64,000 nt of DNA from Ruminococcus sp. (lineage in GTDB: Bacteria > Bacillota > Clostridia > Oscillospirales > Ruminococcaceae), in contig JAJBSV010000002.1 in the NCBI GenBank assembly GCA_020861185.1, forward strand, positions 62,001 to 126,000, given 5' to 3'. A program made the position numbers and the translations under genes. The notes beneath the pieces were generated by a model. It was not told where the DNA came from and searched no databases. It saw only the letters and a program-made list of their open reading frames with translations. Positions 34,757 through 43,703 of this stretch are shown here, piece by piece. Each line of letters begins with the position of its first letter. The first letter of the stretch is position 1.

Positions 34757-37700
34757 TTACATATCGGCAGAGATTATCTCTTTGGGCTTGACAACGGAGC
34801 CTGAGCTTACGGTTACGTCATGACCGACTACCGCTACGCCCCACTCGTCCTTGTTCTCTACCGTTTCGGGTCTTGCACCGATATGCGCACCCGACTCGAT
34901 AACGCTTGACTCGCCGACAATCGAATACTCGACTATTGTGCCCTTCTTAACGGTTGCGCCGGGCATGAGAATCGAATCGGTGACGACTGCGCCCTCCTCG
35001 ATGGTGACTCCGCCGGAAATCATCGAGAACTCAACCGCACCGTCGATAACACAGCCGGTGGTTACCATTGAATTCTGAATCTTTGCGTTCTTGCCGATGA
35101 TATGAGGTGCACGGGAGTCGTTGTTCGAGTAAATCTTCCAGCTCGGGTCATAGAGGTCGAGAGATACTGTCGGGCTGAGAAGGTCCATATTTGCTTCCCA
35201 AAGGCTGTCTATCGTTCCGACATCCTTCCAGTAGCCCTCGAATCTGTAGGCATAAAGCCTTTCCTTGTTCTCAAGGAGTGCGGGAATGATGTTCTTGCCG
35301 AAGTCCTTGGTGGCGGTTTCATCCATCTCGTTTTCGGTCAGGTACTTCTTGAGGGTCGGATATGAGAATATGTAGATACCCATGGATGCGAGCGTGCTCT
35401 CGGGAACCTTGGGCTTTTCCACGAACTTGGTGATTGCGTTGTCCTCGTCGACGGACATGATTCCGAAGCGGGATGCTTCCTCATATTCAACGTCGAGTAC
35501 TGCGATTGTGCAGACGGCGTCCTTTTCCTTGTGGAAATTGAGCATTTTCGAGTAATCCATCTTATAGATGTGGTCGCCCGAAAGGATTACGACATACTCG
35601 GGATCGTATCTGTCGATGAACGACAGGTTCTGGTAGATGGCATTAGCTGTGCCTTCATACCATTGTGCGCCGGAGCTTGACTGATAGGGCGGCAGGATAT
35701 GCACGCCTCCGTGGATTCGGTCAAGGTTCCATGCCTGTCCGTTGCCGATATAGTCGTTCAGAACGAGCGGCTGATACTGGGTCAGAACACCCACTGTGTC
35801 GATACCGGAATTGACACAGTTTGACAGCGGGAAATCGATGATTCTGTACTTGCCTCCATAGGGTACGGCGGGCTTGGCTACGTTCTTTGTCAGTGCGTAC
35901 AGTCTTGATCCCTGTCCGCCTGCCAAAAGCATCGCAACGCATTCTTTTTTGTTGTACATTACACTCTTCCTTTCAGATTTTGATTGAAAACGCTCTATTT
36001 TTTTGTCAGCATTCTCCGGCGACTGTTCCTCTATCGCCTTGGCGGCTTTTCTGCCACCGTATTTTCTGACTTTGAAATACATTACCGACATCGGAGGGAT
36101 ATCGACGGCTATCGACTGCTCCATTCCGTGGGACGGAATATTTTCCGACTTGACGGTGCCGTTAAGATAGGGAGAACCGTTCTTTGAAGCCGAGTTCATA
36201 ACCTCTGTGTAGGTTCCTCTGTAGGGTACGCCGAAGCGATAGCCCTTTCTCTCGACGGGAACGAAGTTGCAGACGACCACAATTTCCTTCCCCGCTTTGT
36301 CGATTCTCCTGAACACGATTACGCTCTGCTCGTTGTCGTCAGCCGAAATCCAGCTGAAGCCCTTCCACGAGTAATCCTCCTGCCACATCGGCGGGTTATC
36401 AAGATAGAATTGATTCAGATTCTTGACATATTGCTGGAAGTCACGATGAGCCTCGAACTTTTCTGGCATGAACCACTCGAGCTCGTTACTGTAATCCCAC
36501 TCACGGAACTGGGCGAACTCGCTTCCCATGAAGAGAAGCTTCTTGCCGGGGTGAGCCATCATATATCCCAAGAACGCTCTGTCGTTTGCAAGCTTTGAGT
36601 CAGAATCGCCCGGCATCTTGTCGACAAGCGAGTGCTTGCCGTGAACGACCTCGTCATGCGAAATCGGGAGAATGAAGTTCTCGGAAAACGCATAGAAGAA
36701 CGAGAACGTGAGCTTGTCGTGGTTGAACTTGCGGAAATATGGGTCGAGCGACATATAGTGCATCATGTCGTTCATCCAGCCCATGTTCCACTTGAAGTTG
36801 AAGCCCAAGCCGTTCATGTCGACCGGCTTTGTGACGTTAGCCCAGGCTGTCGACTCTTCGGCAATCATTATGGCGTTCGGGCATCTTGAGAAGACTGCGG
36901 TGTTGAGCATCTGCAAAAATTCCACTGCTTCGAGATTCTCGTGTCCGCCGAATTTGTTCGGTCGCCACTCGCCGCCCTGTCTGTCATAGTCGAGATAGAG
37001 CATCGACGCAACCGCATCGACTCTCAGACCGTCGACATGATACTTCTCAAGCCAGAAAAGTGCGCTCGAAATAAGGAAGGACCTGACCTCAGGACGACCG
37101 AAGTCGAAGACTCTTGTCCCCCAAGCCTTGTGCTCCATCTTGAGAGGGTCGGCATATTCATAGCAAGGCGAGCCGTCGAACTCAAAGAGTCCTGCGCCGT
37201 CCTTCGGGAAGTGAGCCGGAACCCAGTCAAGGATAACGGCGATTCCCGCCTGATGGAATTTGTCAACCATCTTCATGAAGCCCTCGGGAGTGCCGAAGCG
37301 GGAGGTCGGGGCGAAGTAGCCCATGACCTGATAGCCCCATGAGCCCTTATAAGGATACTCGGTAAGCGGCATAAATTCGATGTGAGTGTAGTTCATCTCC
37401 TTTAAGTAAGGGATGAGCTCATCCGCCGCCTTTTCGTAGCTGTAGACGTTGCCGTCGGGATATTTCTTCCACGAGCCGAGGTTGACTTCATAAATGTTCA
37501 TCGGCTTGTCGTAGGGAGTTGAGCGCTTGCGCTTGTTCATCCAAGCGGTATCGCTCCACTTGTAGTCACCGATATCGAAAATCTTCGTTGCGGTTCCCGG
37601 AGGTGTTTCCATGTGGACGCTATACGGGTCGGCTTTCATTCTTCTTGAACCGTCTGCGCCTTCGACGAAATACTTGTAGGTCGAATATGTATCGAGTGCC

Positions 37701-37948
37701 TGCGCCGTGCATTCCCAGATGCCGCCGGTGATTTTGTGGCACGGGTTGGCATTTTCGTCCCATCCGTTGAAGTCACCAACGATCGAGACACGCTTGGCGC
37801 GAGGAGCCCAGACACGGAAAATGTAGCCGCCTTCGTCCCTTTTGTGAGCACCCAGGAAGTCGGCGCAATCGTAGTTTTTGCCGTCAAGGAAGCTTGCGAC
37901 TGCCGCATCCACGTCATAGACCATCTCCGCCTGTTTAACGCTGTTCAT
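34757..37948 (-). CDS. fusion of 1,4-alpha-glucan branching enzyme (GlgB) and ADP-glucose pyrophosphorylase (GlgC)
   Basis: One open frame of 1063 residues. Residues 1-635 are a complete GH13 branching enzyme: CBM48 ([19 protein letters not shown]), [12 protein letters not shown] (nucleophile Asp), IAEESTAW (acid Glu) and [11 protein letters not shown]. Residues about 636-663 are a charged linker. Residues 664-1063 are a complete catalytic Glg[38 protein letters not shown] and a beta-helix tail. Within the linker, AAAGGAAG stands 8 bases before ATG at 35959, exactly where a free GlgC would start, so both a fusion and a free GlgC could be made. Normally glgB and glgC are separate genes. First gene of glgBC-glgD-glgA. 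Confidence 0.92.
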   Translation of the reverse strand: MNSVKQAEMVYDVDAAVASFLDGKNYDCADFLGAHKRDEGGYIFRVWAPRAKRVSIVGDFNGWDENANPCHKITGGIWECTAQALDTYSTYKYFVEGADGSRRMKADPYSVHMETPPGTATKIFDIGDYKWSDTAWMNKRKRSTPYDKPMNIYEVNLGSWKKYPDGNVYSYEKAADELIPYLKEMNYTHIEFMPLTEYPYKGSWGYQVMGYFAPTSRFGTPEGFMKMVDKFHQAGIAVILDWVPAHFPKDGAGLFEFDGSPCYEYADPLKMEHKAWGTRVFDFGRPEVRSFLISSALFWLEKYHVDGLRVDAVASMLYLDYDRQGGEWRPNKFGGHENLEAVEFLQMLNTAVFSRCPNAIMIAEESTAWANVTKPVDMNGLGFNFKWNMGWMNDMMHYMSLDPYFRKFNHDKLTFSFFYAFSENFILPISHDEVVHGKHSLVDKMPGDSDSKLANDRAFLGYMMAHPGKKLLFMGSEFAQFREWDYSNELEWFMPEKFEAHRDFQQYVKNLNQFYLDNPPMWQEDYSWKGFSWISADDNEQSVIVFRRIDKAGKEIVVVCNFVPVERKGYRFGVPYRGTYTEVMNSASKNGSPYLNGTVKSENIPSHGMEQSIAVDIPPMSVMYFKVRKYGGRKAAKAIEEQSPENADKKIERFQSKSERKSVMYNKKECVAMLLAGGQGSRLYALTKNVAKPAVPYGGKYRIIDFPLSNCVNSGIDTVGVLTQYQPLVLNDYIGNGQAWNLDRIHGGVHILPPYQSSSGAQWYEGTANAIYQNLSFIDRYDPEYVVILSGDHIYKMDYSKMLNFHKEKDAVCTIAVLDVEYEEASRFGIMSVDEDNAITKFVEKPKVPESTLASMGIYIFSYPTLKKYLTENEMDETATKDFGKNIIPALLENKERLYAYRFEGYWKDVGTIDSLWEANMDLLSPTVSLDLYDPSWKIYSNNDSRAPHIIGKNAKIQNSMVTTGCVIDGAVEFSMISGGVTIEEGAVVTDSILMPGATVKKGTIVEYSIVGESSVIESGAHIGARPETVENKDEWGVAVVGHDVTVSSGSVVKPKEIISADM

Positions 37949-38047
37949 ATCTATACCCCTTCTTTCTTAAAGTGAAAAAGTTGTGGAAAACTAATATTTT
38001 TACATTCAGCGAAACGATACCAATTCCGTTTACTCGCTTATGGATTC

Positions 38048-38076
38048 ATTATACCAAGCTTTGACGGATATTGCAA
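38048..38076 (-). promoter_or_regulatory. promoter of the glycogen operon
   Basis: TTGCAA (38071-38076), 17-base spacer, TATAAT (38048-38053) on the minus strand, about 100 bases before the fusion start codon. Confidence 0.7.
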
Positions 38077-38146
38077 GGAGTTTAGACCAATTTGACGTTT
38101 TTAACATTTTTCAACGGCTTTTTTTGTGCAAACTTTACAAAAGATT

Positions 38147-39805
38147 TTATCGTATTTTTGATATTCTGATTGAGGCTACTGTAATATCGTCGCAATAATT
38201 TTCTTTCTGACTTTTGTGTGCTTCGCTTACCACCAGAGCCGCAAGATCATCTGTTGACAGATTGGCGGAATCAAGTGAAAGCTCCGCCAGTTTCTCTATT
38301 TCCAAGCCGTCTGCGCCGTCGGTCATCATAAGAACCGAAAGTTCATCCGACGGAGCTATGCGGGTGCTCGTGAGGCTGATTTCCTCAAGGATTCCTATCG
38401 GATAGCCGCCCTGCGGTATCGGAATAATACCGCCATTCCGGAGAATATAGCTCTTCCCCGCCCCGCATTTGATTACGTTCACCTCTCCGGTCATTAGGTT
38501 CACCGAGAGGATATCAAGAGTTGCAAAGGACTCGTCCGGCTGGCAGGAGCGGACATATTCGGACGAAAGGCGAAGCAACGACTCGAGGGAGTAGCCTGCC
38601 TCGGTGAGGTTCTTGAAAGTTCTGATGAGATTTTTCGCAACGGTTCTCGCGTCGCTTCCGGTGCCCATGCCGTCGGAGAGGATGAGATAGCTGTAGACTC
38701 CATAATTCCAGACTTCGGCGCAGTCGCCGCAGATGCCGTCGCCCAATTCTTTTGAGTTAGCCGACATCTGGCAGATTCCGGCGTCGAAGTGCCACTTAGG
38801 CTTGGGAGTGATAGTATAGCGGATATGGCTGTTATTCTCGCTTCTGAAAAGCTCGACATCGTTACCCATTCCGGCTTTTTCGGCGGCTGAAATAATGGCG
38901 TTTTCGGATATCCGTGCGCTTTTCGGAAAGTAGAGCTCGACGGCACCGTCGTGAATCGGTACAGCTGTAACTTCAGCGGGGATTCTTTTCGAGAGGATTT
39001 CGGACAAACGGGAGACTTTCGGGTTTGTCTTCTCAGGGGCGAGCGATTTTCCGAGGTCGCTTTCAGTGAGTGCGAGAAGTTCAACCATGTTTTCGAAGCC
39101 GTGTTCGCCCGAACCCGGGGTCACGAACTTTGGGAAGCGTGTGAGGGCGCTCCTTAGAAAGCTGAGTCTTAAGGATGCGGAGCGTGCCGCTGACGAAAGG
39201 GCTTCATTCTTGCGGGTGAGTTTATACACAGATACAACGCAGACAATAAAGCTTAATATCTCGCCGAGGTGGTAGGATGAGGCTATCACCACAGCGAAGG
39301 CGAAGAGTGCAAGAAGCTGAGGCTTTGTAGCGATTCGGATGCCGGATTTGAAAACGGTTGTCGTGAGATATGTACAGGCGCAAAGTATTGCGCCGACTGA
39401 GACGATTCTTATGTAGTAGGCAAAGCTTGCTTCAGCAGTGGCACCTGCGAATACAGCACAACCGAGATATGACACTGCCGCGACTATCGAGACTATGATC
39501 GGATACCGCCTACGGCTTGTCCCTTCAAAGAGTAATCGGGTCAGGAGAACCACCATCGCCGAAGCGAGGGATGCCACCTTGCCTGCCGTGATTTCCGTGA
39601 ATATCGAGGTGATTAATGCTCCCAAAAGCGCCGAGAAGCCGCAGACGGACGGCAGTGCGGCGACCAGAGCGGCGCATAGCACCGAGTCTTCTCCCAAAAC
39701 CTCCGAGCCTGCAAGGATTGCTCCCGCAAGAAAGCTGAAAATTGGCTTTGCGATTTTGATTATATACGTTTTCGGGACGGCTTTTACTGATTCCATGAGC
39801 TTCAT
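38147..39805 (-). CDS. spoIIE: SpoIIE-like stage II sporulation PP2C phosphatase
   Basis: A 552-residue protein with about seven N-terminal membrane helices (to about residue 200), a middle linker domain, and a PP2C/SpoIIE phosphatase domain with LILSDGMGTGSDA (metal-binding Asp), SLDILSVNLMTGE-like segment, GAGKSYILR and MMTDGADGLE. In Bacillus, SpoIIE dephosphorylates SpoIIAA to release sigma-F in the forespore and helps position the septum. This protein is about 275 residues shorter than the 827-residue Bacillus form; the membrane and central regions are reduced. SD AAAGGAAG precedes the ATG. Confidence 0.88.
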   Translation of the reverse strand: MKLMESVKAVPKTYIIKIAKPIFSFLAGAILAGSEVLGEDSVLCAALVAALPSVCGFSALLGALITSIFTEITAGKVASLASAMVVLLTRLLFEGTSRRRYPIIVSIVAAVSYLGCAVFAGATAEASFAYYIRIVSVGAILCACTYLTTTVFKSGIRIATKPQLLALFAFAVVIASSYHLGEILSFIVCVVSVYKLTRKNEALSSAARSASLRLSFLRSALTRFPKFVTPGSGEHGFENMVELLALTESDLGKSLAPEKTNPKVSRLSEILSKRIPAEVTAVPIHDGAVELYFPKSARISENAIISAAEKAGMGNDVELFRSENNSHIRYTITPKPKWHFDAGICQMSANSKELGDGICGDCAEVWNYGVYSYLILSDGMGTGSDARTVAKNLIRTFKNLTEAGYSLESLLRLSSEYVRSCQPDESFATLDILSVNLMTGEVNVIKCGAGKSYILRNGGIIPIPQGGYPIGILEEISLTSTRIAPSDELSVLMMTDGADGLEIEKLAELSLDSANLSTDDLAALVVSEAHKSQKENYCDDITVASIRISKIR

Positions 39806-39871
39806 ACTGATACTTCCTTTCGCTTAGTCAAAGTAATTTTAGTCTGAGCTAAATAAGAAGTCTGTCGAAAC

Positions 39872-39939
39872 CTAAGCCCCATCGTAAACGATGGGACTTA
39901 GACGAAAAGTTCACTTTTCGAGTTTTACTTTTCGAGTTT
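39872..39939 (-). other. hairpins and 14-base tandem repeat after cotJC
   Basis: CTAAGCCCCATCG (39872-39884) pairs with CGATGGGACTTAG (39889-39901); next to it CGAAAAGT-TC-ACTTTTCG (39903-39920). ACTTTTCGAGTTT occurs at 39913-39925 and 39927-39939, and a degenerate third copy forms the last codons of cotJC. The hairpin lacks a U-tract but is the only terminator-like structure after cotJC. Confidence 0.6.
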
Positions 39940-40534
39940 ACTTGTCGAAGCCCGGGTTGAAGGCATAGAAATTCTTCGAGTCGAGCTGGTCGGTTACGAG
40001 GCGCATCGCTTCGCCGAAGCGTTGAAAGTGGACTATCTCACGCTGACGGAGGAACTTGATTACATCACGGACGTCCGGGTCATCGACGAGTCTTAAGATA
40101 TTGTCATAGGTCAGGCGAGCCTTCTGCTCTGCCGCCAGATCCTCAGACAAATCTGCAATCGGGTCGCCGGTCGACTGGAAGAGCTCCGCCGAGAAGGGCG
40201 TGCCGGAAGCGGCTATCGGATAGAGCCCCGTCGTGTGGTCGACGAAGTAGGTGTCGAAGCCGGACTCCTTGATTTCCTTTGGGGTGAAGTTCTTCGTGAG
40301 CTGATAGATGATGGCGCAAATCATCTCCATATGACCCAGTTCCTCAGTGCCTATATCGTTAAGAATAGCTTTGACCTCGGGGCAGGGTGCGGTGTATCTC
40401 TGGGAGAGATATCTCATCGAAGCGTTGAGTTCGCCATCCGGTCCGCCGAACTGCGAGATGATTATCTTCGCCGCCGCGGGGTCGGGGTTCGCTATCTTGA
40501 CGGGATATTGCAGTTTCTTTTCATATTGCCACAT
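39938..40534 (-). CDS. cotJC: spore coat protein CotJC (manganese-catalase family)
   Basis: A 198-residue ferritin-like protein; the di-metal helices carry E-x-x-H-type ligands (GTEELGHMEMI, LAAEQKARLTYDNIL, REIVHFQRF). CotJC is a coat protein homologous to manganese catalases. Starts WQYEKKLQYPVKI, as in the family. Last gene of cotJABC, 3-4 bases after cotJB. Confidence 0.94.
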   Translation of the reverse strand: MWQYEKKLQYPVKIANPDPAAAKIIISQFGGPDGELNASMRYLSQRYTAPCPEVKAILNDIGTEELGHMEMICAIIYQLTKNFTPKEIKESGFDTYFVDHTTGLYPIAASGTPFSAELFQSTGDPIADLSEDLAAEQKARLTYDNILRLVDDPDVRDVIKFLRQREIVHFQRFGEAMRLVTDQLDSKNFYAFNPGFDK

Positions 40535-40537
40535 ATC

Positions 40538-40798
40538 TCACACCTCCTCGTTTGCGGAAAGTTCCCAAGGCCACGGAGCCTTGACCCACTGCCAGCATTC
40601 GTCGTTTGCACTCGAATCGGCGGTCAGAGGTCCATAGGTCGCCTCGTAATCGGCTTTTGCTTCTTCATAAAGCTTCTTGTACTTGTTGTAGTATGCAAGA
40701 GCATCGGCGCAGTTCGGATGAGAGTCGAGGAAAAGCTGTGCCTCTAAGACTGCGAACGAATACTGCTGTACATACTTCAAAGGATTAGTATTACTCAT
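40538..40798 (-). CDS. cotJB: spore coat protein CotJB
   Basis: An 86-residue protein with the family's AVLEAQLFLDSHPNCADALAYYNKY and Y-rich C-terminus (TYGPLTADSSANDECWQWVKAPWPWE, here cited as two parts: TYGPLTADS and WQWVKAPWPWE). Overlaps the cotJA stop by 4 bases. Confidence 0.93.
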   Translation of the reverse strand: MSNTNPLKYVQQYSFAVLEAQLFLDSHPNCADALAYYNKYKKLYEEAKADYEATYGPLTADSSANDECWQWVKAPWPWELSANEEV

Positions 40799-41022
40799 AT
40801 CGTTCTCTCCCCTATAAACGGCTTGTCAAGCTCTTCAAAAATGGTGCCCCGAGGCAGTCCGACCTGCGGCTCATAGACCTTCTGCCACGACTGATAAGGC
40901 ACATAGAGCATCCCAATGGGCGTGCTTGCGGGCAAAGACGTCGTCGGCTGTTTGCAGTCAAGAGACGGGCTGTCGGAAGCGTCACAGCAATCAGAAGCAT
41001 TCAGTATATTCGTAAGTTTCAT
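40795..41022 (-). CDS. cotJA: spore coat protein CotJA
   Basis: A 75-residue protein: LYVPYQSWQKVYEP and GLPRGTIFEELDKPF are the CotJA signature. Start 41022 has AAGGAGATAC upstream; a 21-codon upstream extension lacks an SD and looks non-native. In Bacillus cotJABC is transcribed by sigma-E in the mother cell; a CATACTAT box at 41072-41079 on the minus strand resembles a sigma-E -10 (CATACAnT), but the -35 is unclear. Confidence 0.9.
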   Translation of the reverse strand: MKLTNILNASDCCDASDSPSLDCKQPTTSLPASTPIGMLYVPYQSWQKVYEPQVGLPRGTIFEELDKPFIGERTI

Positions 41023-41123
41023 CTTGTATCTCCTTATTCTTATTGAGGTCCGCAAAGGCGAGCCTCTGTTTATAGTATGAGACAAGGTGAAATGATGTTA
41101 CTGAGACGCGCTTTTACAAGCGC

Positions 41124-41161
41124 AAAAAAAGCCGCCCGAACCGTCCGTCCGGGTGGGCGGT
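41124..41161 (-). terminator. terminator downstream of the M56/BlaR1 operon
   Basis: CCGCCC pairs with GGGCGG around an inner ACC/GGT pairing; TTTTTTT follows on the minus strand (41124-41130). It lies about 230 bases after the stop of the first M56 gene. Confidence 0.75.
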
Positions 41162-41176
41162 GGTGGGTGGCAAAAC

Positions 41177-41274
41177 GTGAAGGAAGTATCAGTTTAAGAG
41201 GTACGTTCCGGCACGGGTCGCCCCATGCCGGAACCTGCGGTATAAGATATATTTCTCCTTTTGGGGGCTTTCAC
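41177..41274. ncRNA. candidate structured RNA in the 41.1-41.4 kb gap (strand unknown)
   Basis: The 368-base gap between cotJA and the M56 gene holds no convincing ORF. It has a strong apical hairpin (TTCCGGCA at 41206-41213 with TGCCGGAA at 41226-41233), an unpaired region of about 20 bases on each side, and outer complementary bases (GTGAA at 41177-41181, TTCAC at 41270-41274; GGAAG against CTCC). The layout resembles rod-shaped regulators such as 6S RNA, but no conserved 6S or SRP core was found. A second hairpin (CGATTTTT-CAAG-AAAAATCG, near 41309-41328) lies outside. Confidence 0.3.
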
Positions 41275-41390
41275 TATTAAAGACGCTTTTTTAAGCCGAA
41301 AGGTTACACGATTTTTCAAGAAAAATCGCAACTTTGTGAAAATTGACAAGATTTCAGCTTATCAAAAGGCTCAAATTGTGCGGATTGACG

Positions 41391-43124
41391 TCAGTTTATC
41401 TTGATATATTCCTTGCCGGCTGTATGGAGAGAACCGGTTACAGGAGACAAGCAGAGGTATAACGACTGATTTTTCGCACTGTCACCCACGAGATAAATCA
41501 GTTGCACGTCAAGGGTTGTTCCCTCATCAAAAGCTATATACGTATAAGTGTAGTACCCATCAATCACAATACCAAGTTCTTCCGATTCATCACACCATTC
41601 GCTGTAATTCGAAATTGTCTCGGCAGATGAAAGCTCAACACTTGACATCGCAACACCGTTGTACGAAGGATAGTAGGCATAAAAGTAATACTCCGCAGTT
41701 TCTGACATTCCGACGTACAGCGGATAATCGAGACAGACATCTTCGGGATAATTCTCATTATGATACCGGGATGTGATATTTGTCATCTCAAAGCTGATGA
41801 TGATAAACGTGAACCCGTCAGCCGCTTCGCCGGTGCCGTCGATTACCATATCTTCATAGCCGATTTGTCCTGTGATACTGCCGACTTCTCCGCCATCGGC
41901 GTTGTAGATTACGCCGTCGGAGATGTACATGTCGTCGGGGAGAGTGTCTGTATACTCGACGCTCTTGAAAGTATAGTCAGTCACGCCGCCCTCATAGCCT
42001 TCAGCAACGAAGCCTTCAACACTGATTGTGGTGGAAAGAGCTTCTTCGAGAGTATGAATATAGTCGGGACTTTCAGTTACTGTTGTCTCAGAAAGTGCGG
42101 TAATAGGGTCAGCATCGGAATCGGCTACAAGTTCAGCTTCTGCTTTGGTTTCCGTCTTCCCCACTGCTCCACAACCTACAAACGCCGTGCAGAGAAGAGC
42201 TATGCAGAGTATCATCGCCAGGACGGACGACGGGGTGAGTTTTCGATATTTCATTATCGCCACTATCCTTTCTTCTGAGGCTCGCATCGCAAATGCCGTG
42301 GTAGCGGGAGCGTAGCCTCTTCTTTGGTCTTCGAGGTCTATGAGCGTCAATGCGTAGTCTGCCCGGCAGTCTCCGGAACATTGACGAAGCAAGGCTTCAT
42401 CGCAACGTAGCTCAATATCTCTCGATAAAAATTTATTCATCGCCCACACAAGGGGATTGAACCAGTGAATGCACACCGCCGCACTCGAGATGCCCTTGAG
42501 GAGATTATCGAGCTTGCGGATGTGGATGTACTCGTGCATGAGGACGTACCGGAGTTGTTTCTCGTCGCTCAAGTCCATGCTCATCGGCAGGAGAATTACG
42601 GGATGGATTATGCCGTAGGTCAGGGGCGTTGTGGTCTTGTCTGAAAGCTTGACGGTGACGGTGCGCCTCAGCTTGTTGGAGCTCTGAAAAGCGGAGATGA
42701 AACCTGATTCCAAGTTCTCGGATTTGTTGAAGCGGCGGATGCTCAGGATATACGAGAGCACAAGCGCAACGGCGCAGATAACCGCTCCGATAAGCCAGAT
42801 GATTCCGAATAGGTCTGCCCGCTCGGCGGTTTCGACTGTGGGCTCGGTCGAGGGGTTATAGCTGTTGAGGGTTATAACTTCCCTGGCTTCGGTCTCTGCC
42901 GCAGGTGTGACGGCTTCGAGAGTGTAGACTTCGGGAGCTTCGGAGGCAGTCCCAGCCGCAGTTGTCCCGAAAAAGCTCACGGGGACCAGGAGCCGCAGGA
43001 GCACCACCGCCCACATCACGATAAACGCCGTTTTCGGCAGGCGGTTCAGAAAGATTGCCCTGAGCAGTAGCACCAGAAGTATCAGCACACCTCCCGTCAG
43101 GGTCATTTCAAGTAGGGTTGTCAT
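41391..43124 (-). CDS. BlaR1/MecR1-like M56 sensor peptidase, intact copy
   Basis: A 577-residue membrane metallopeptidase. Residues 1-20 and 28-50 are membrane helices, followed by an extracytoplasmic stretch and another helix; the zinc site HEYIH (LMHEYIHIRKLDNLLK) sits near residue 197 with RDIELRCDEALL downstream. After a last helix (SVLAMILCIALLCTAFVGCG, near residue 310) comes an extracellular sensor domain of about 250 residues unlike penicillin-binding BlaR1 sensors. Such proteins cut a BlaI-type repressor after sensing an envelope signal. Same operon as blaI, the broken M56 copy and the lipoprotein. The signal is unknown. Confidence 0.87.
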   Translation of the reverse strand: MTTLLEMTLTGGVLILLVLLLRAIFLNRLPKTAFIVMWAVVLLRLLVPVSFFGTTAAGTASEAPEVYTLEAVTPAAETEAREVITLNSYNPSTEPTVETAERADLFGIIWLIGAVICAVALVLSYILSIRRFNKSENLESGFISAFQSSNKLRRTVTVKLSDKTTTPLTYGIIHPVILLPMSMDLSDEKQLRYVLMHEYIHIRKLDNLLKGISSAAVCIHWFNPLVWAMNKFLSRDIELRCDEALLRQCSGDCRADYALTLIDLEDQRRGYAPATTAFAMRASEERIVAIMKYRKLTPSSVLAMILCIALLCTAFVGCGAVGKTETKAEAELVADSDADPITALSETTVTESPDYIHTLEEALSTTISVEGFVAEGYEGGVTDYTFKSVEYTDTLPDDMYISDGVIYNADGGEVGSITGQIGYEDMVIDGTGEAADGFTFIIISFEMTNITSRYHNENYPEDVCLDYPLYVGMSETAEYYFYAYYPSYNGVAMSSVELSSAETISNYSEWCDESEELGIVIDGYYTYTYIAFDEGTTLDVQLIYLVGDSAKNQSLYLCLSPVTGSLHTAGKEYIKIN

Positions 43125-43139
43125 AGATTTGTTTCTCCC

Positions 43140-43685
43140 TTATTCTTGACTACTAACACGCCAGCCGTCGTCGGTGAGGGTTATTATAAGAGTGTATTCC
43201 CTTGCGGATTCTCCCCAGACGTCAGGGTTTGTGATCTTGACTTTTGCTGTGCCGTCTGCATTTTCCAAGACTTCATACACATAGTCATCAGTCAGAACGT
43301 AGGCTCCCGCAAAACCGGTGCAATATAGCTTGCCATCTATATTAGCGTATGATTCATCACTGAGGGCATATTCAGCTTTTTCGCCGCTATAAACAGAGTA
43401 GATATATGCTTCCCATTCATCCCAGGTTTCAAAGCCTTCCTTAACGACAGGAAACCAATCATATTTACCGTCTATCGAATTTTCCCAGTCGTAAGTCGGA
43501 GGTTCAACTGAAAGATATTTGCGAATCTGAATATCACCATCTATCAAAGTGACTATCTCCTCATCAGTGATAGTACCGTCTTCGACGATTACTTCTTCGT
43601 CGTCGATAACTTCTTCAGTTGCTCCACAGGAGCAGAGGGTTAAAAGCATGGTAAGTGCCAAAAGTGTGCAAATTAGTTTCTTCAT
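43140..43685 (-). CDS. lipoprotein resembling the extracellular domain of the neighbouring M56 sensor
   Basis: A 181-residue lipoprotein: signal MKKLICTLLALTMLLTLCSCG with lipobox LCSC. The C-terminal half (YVYEVLENADGTAKVKI, ITLTDDGWRV) matches the C-terminus of the M56 gene just upstream in the operon (YTYEILKNADGRALISI, FSLTENGWRI), and the ITDEEIVTLIDG segment matches ITNAEIVSLLDD there. So it appears to be a detached, membrane-tethered version of a sensor domain. Role unknown: decoy, co-sensor or duplicate. Confidence 0.75.
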   Translation of the reverse strand: MKKLICTLLALTMLLTLCSCGATEEVIDDEEVIVEDGTITDEEIVTLIDGDIQIRKYLSVEPPTYDWENSIDGKYDWFPVVKEGFETWDEWEAYIYSVYSGEKAEYALSDESYANIDGKLYCTGFAGAYVLTDDYVYEVLENADGTAKVKITNPDVWGESAREYTLIITLTDDGWRVSSQE

Positions 43686-43703
43686 AATGATTCCTTCTTT
43701 CTT

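Noticed and set aside
41177-41274. SRP RNA or RNase P RNA
   Set aside because: The conserved SRP apical loop (GGAAG/AGCA-type) and RNase P core helices are absent.
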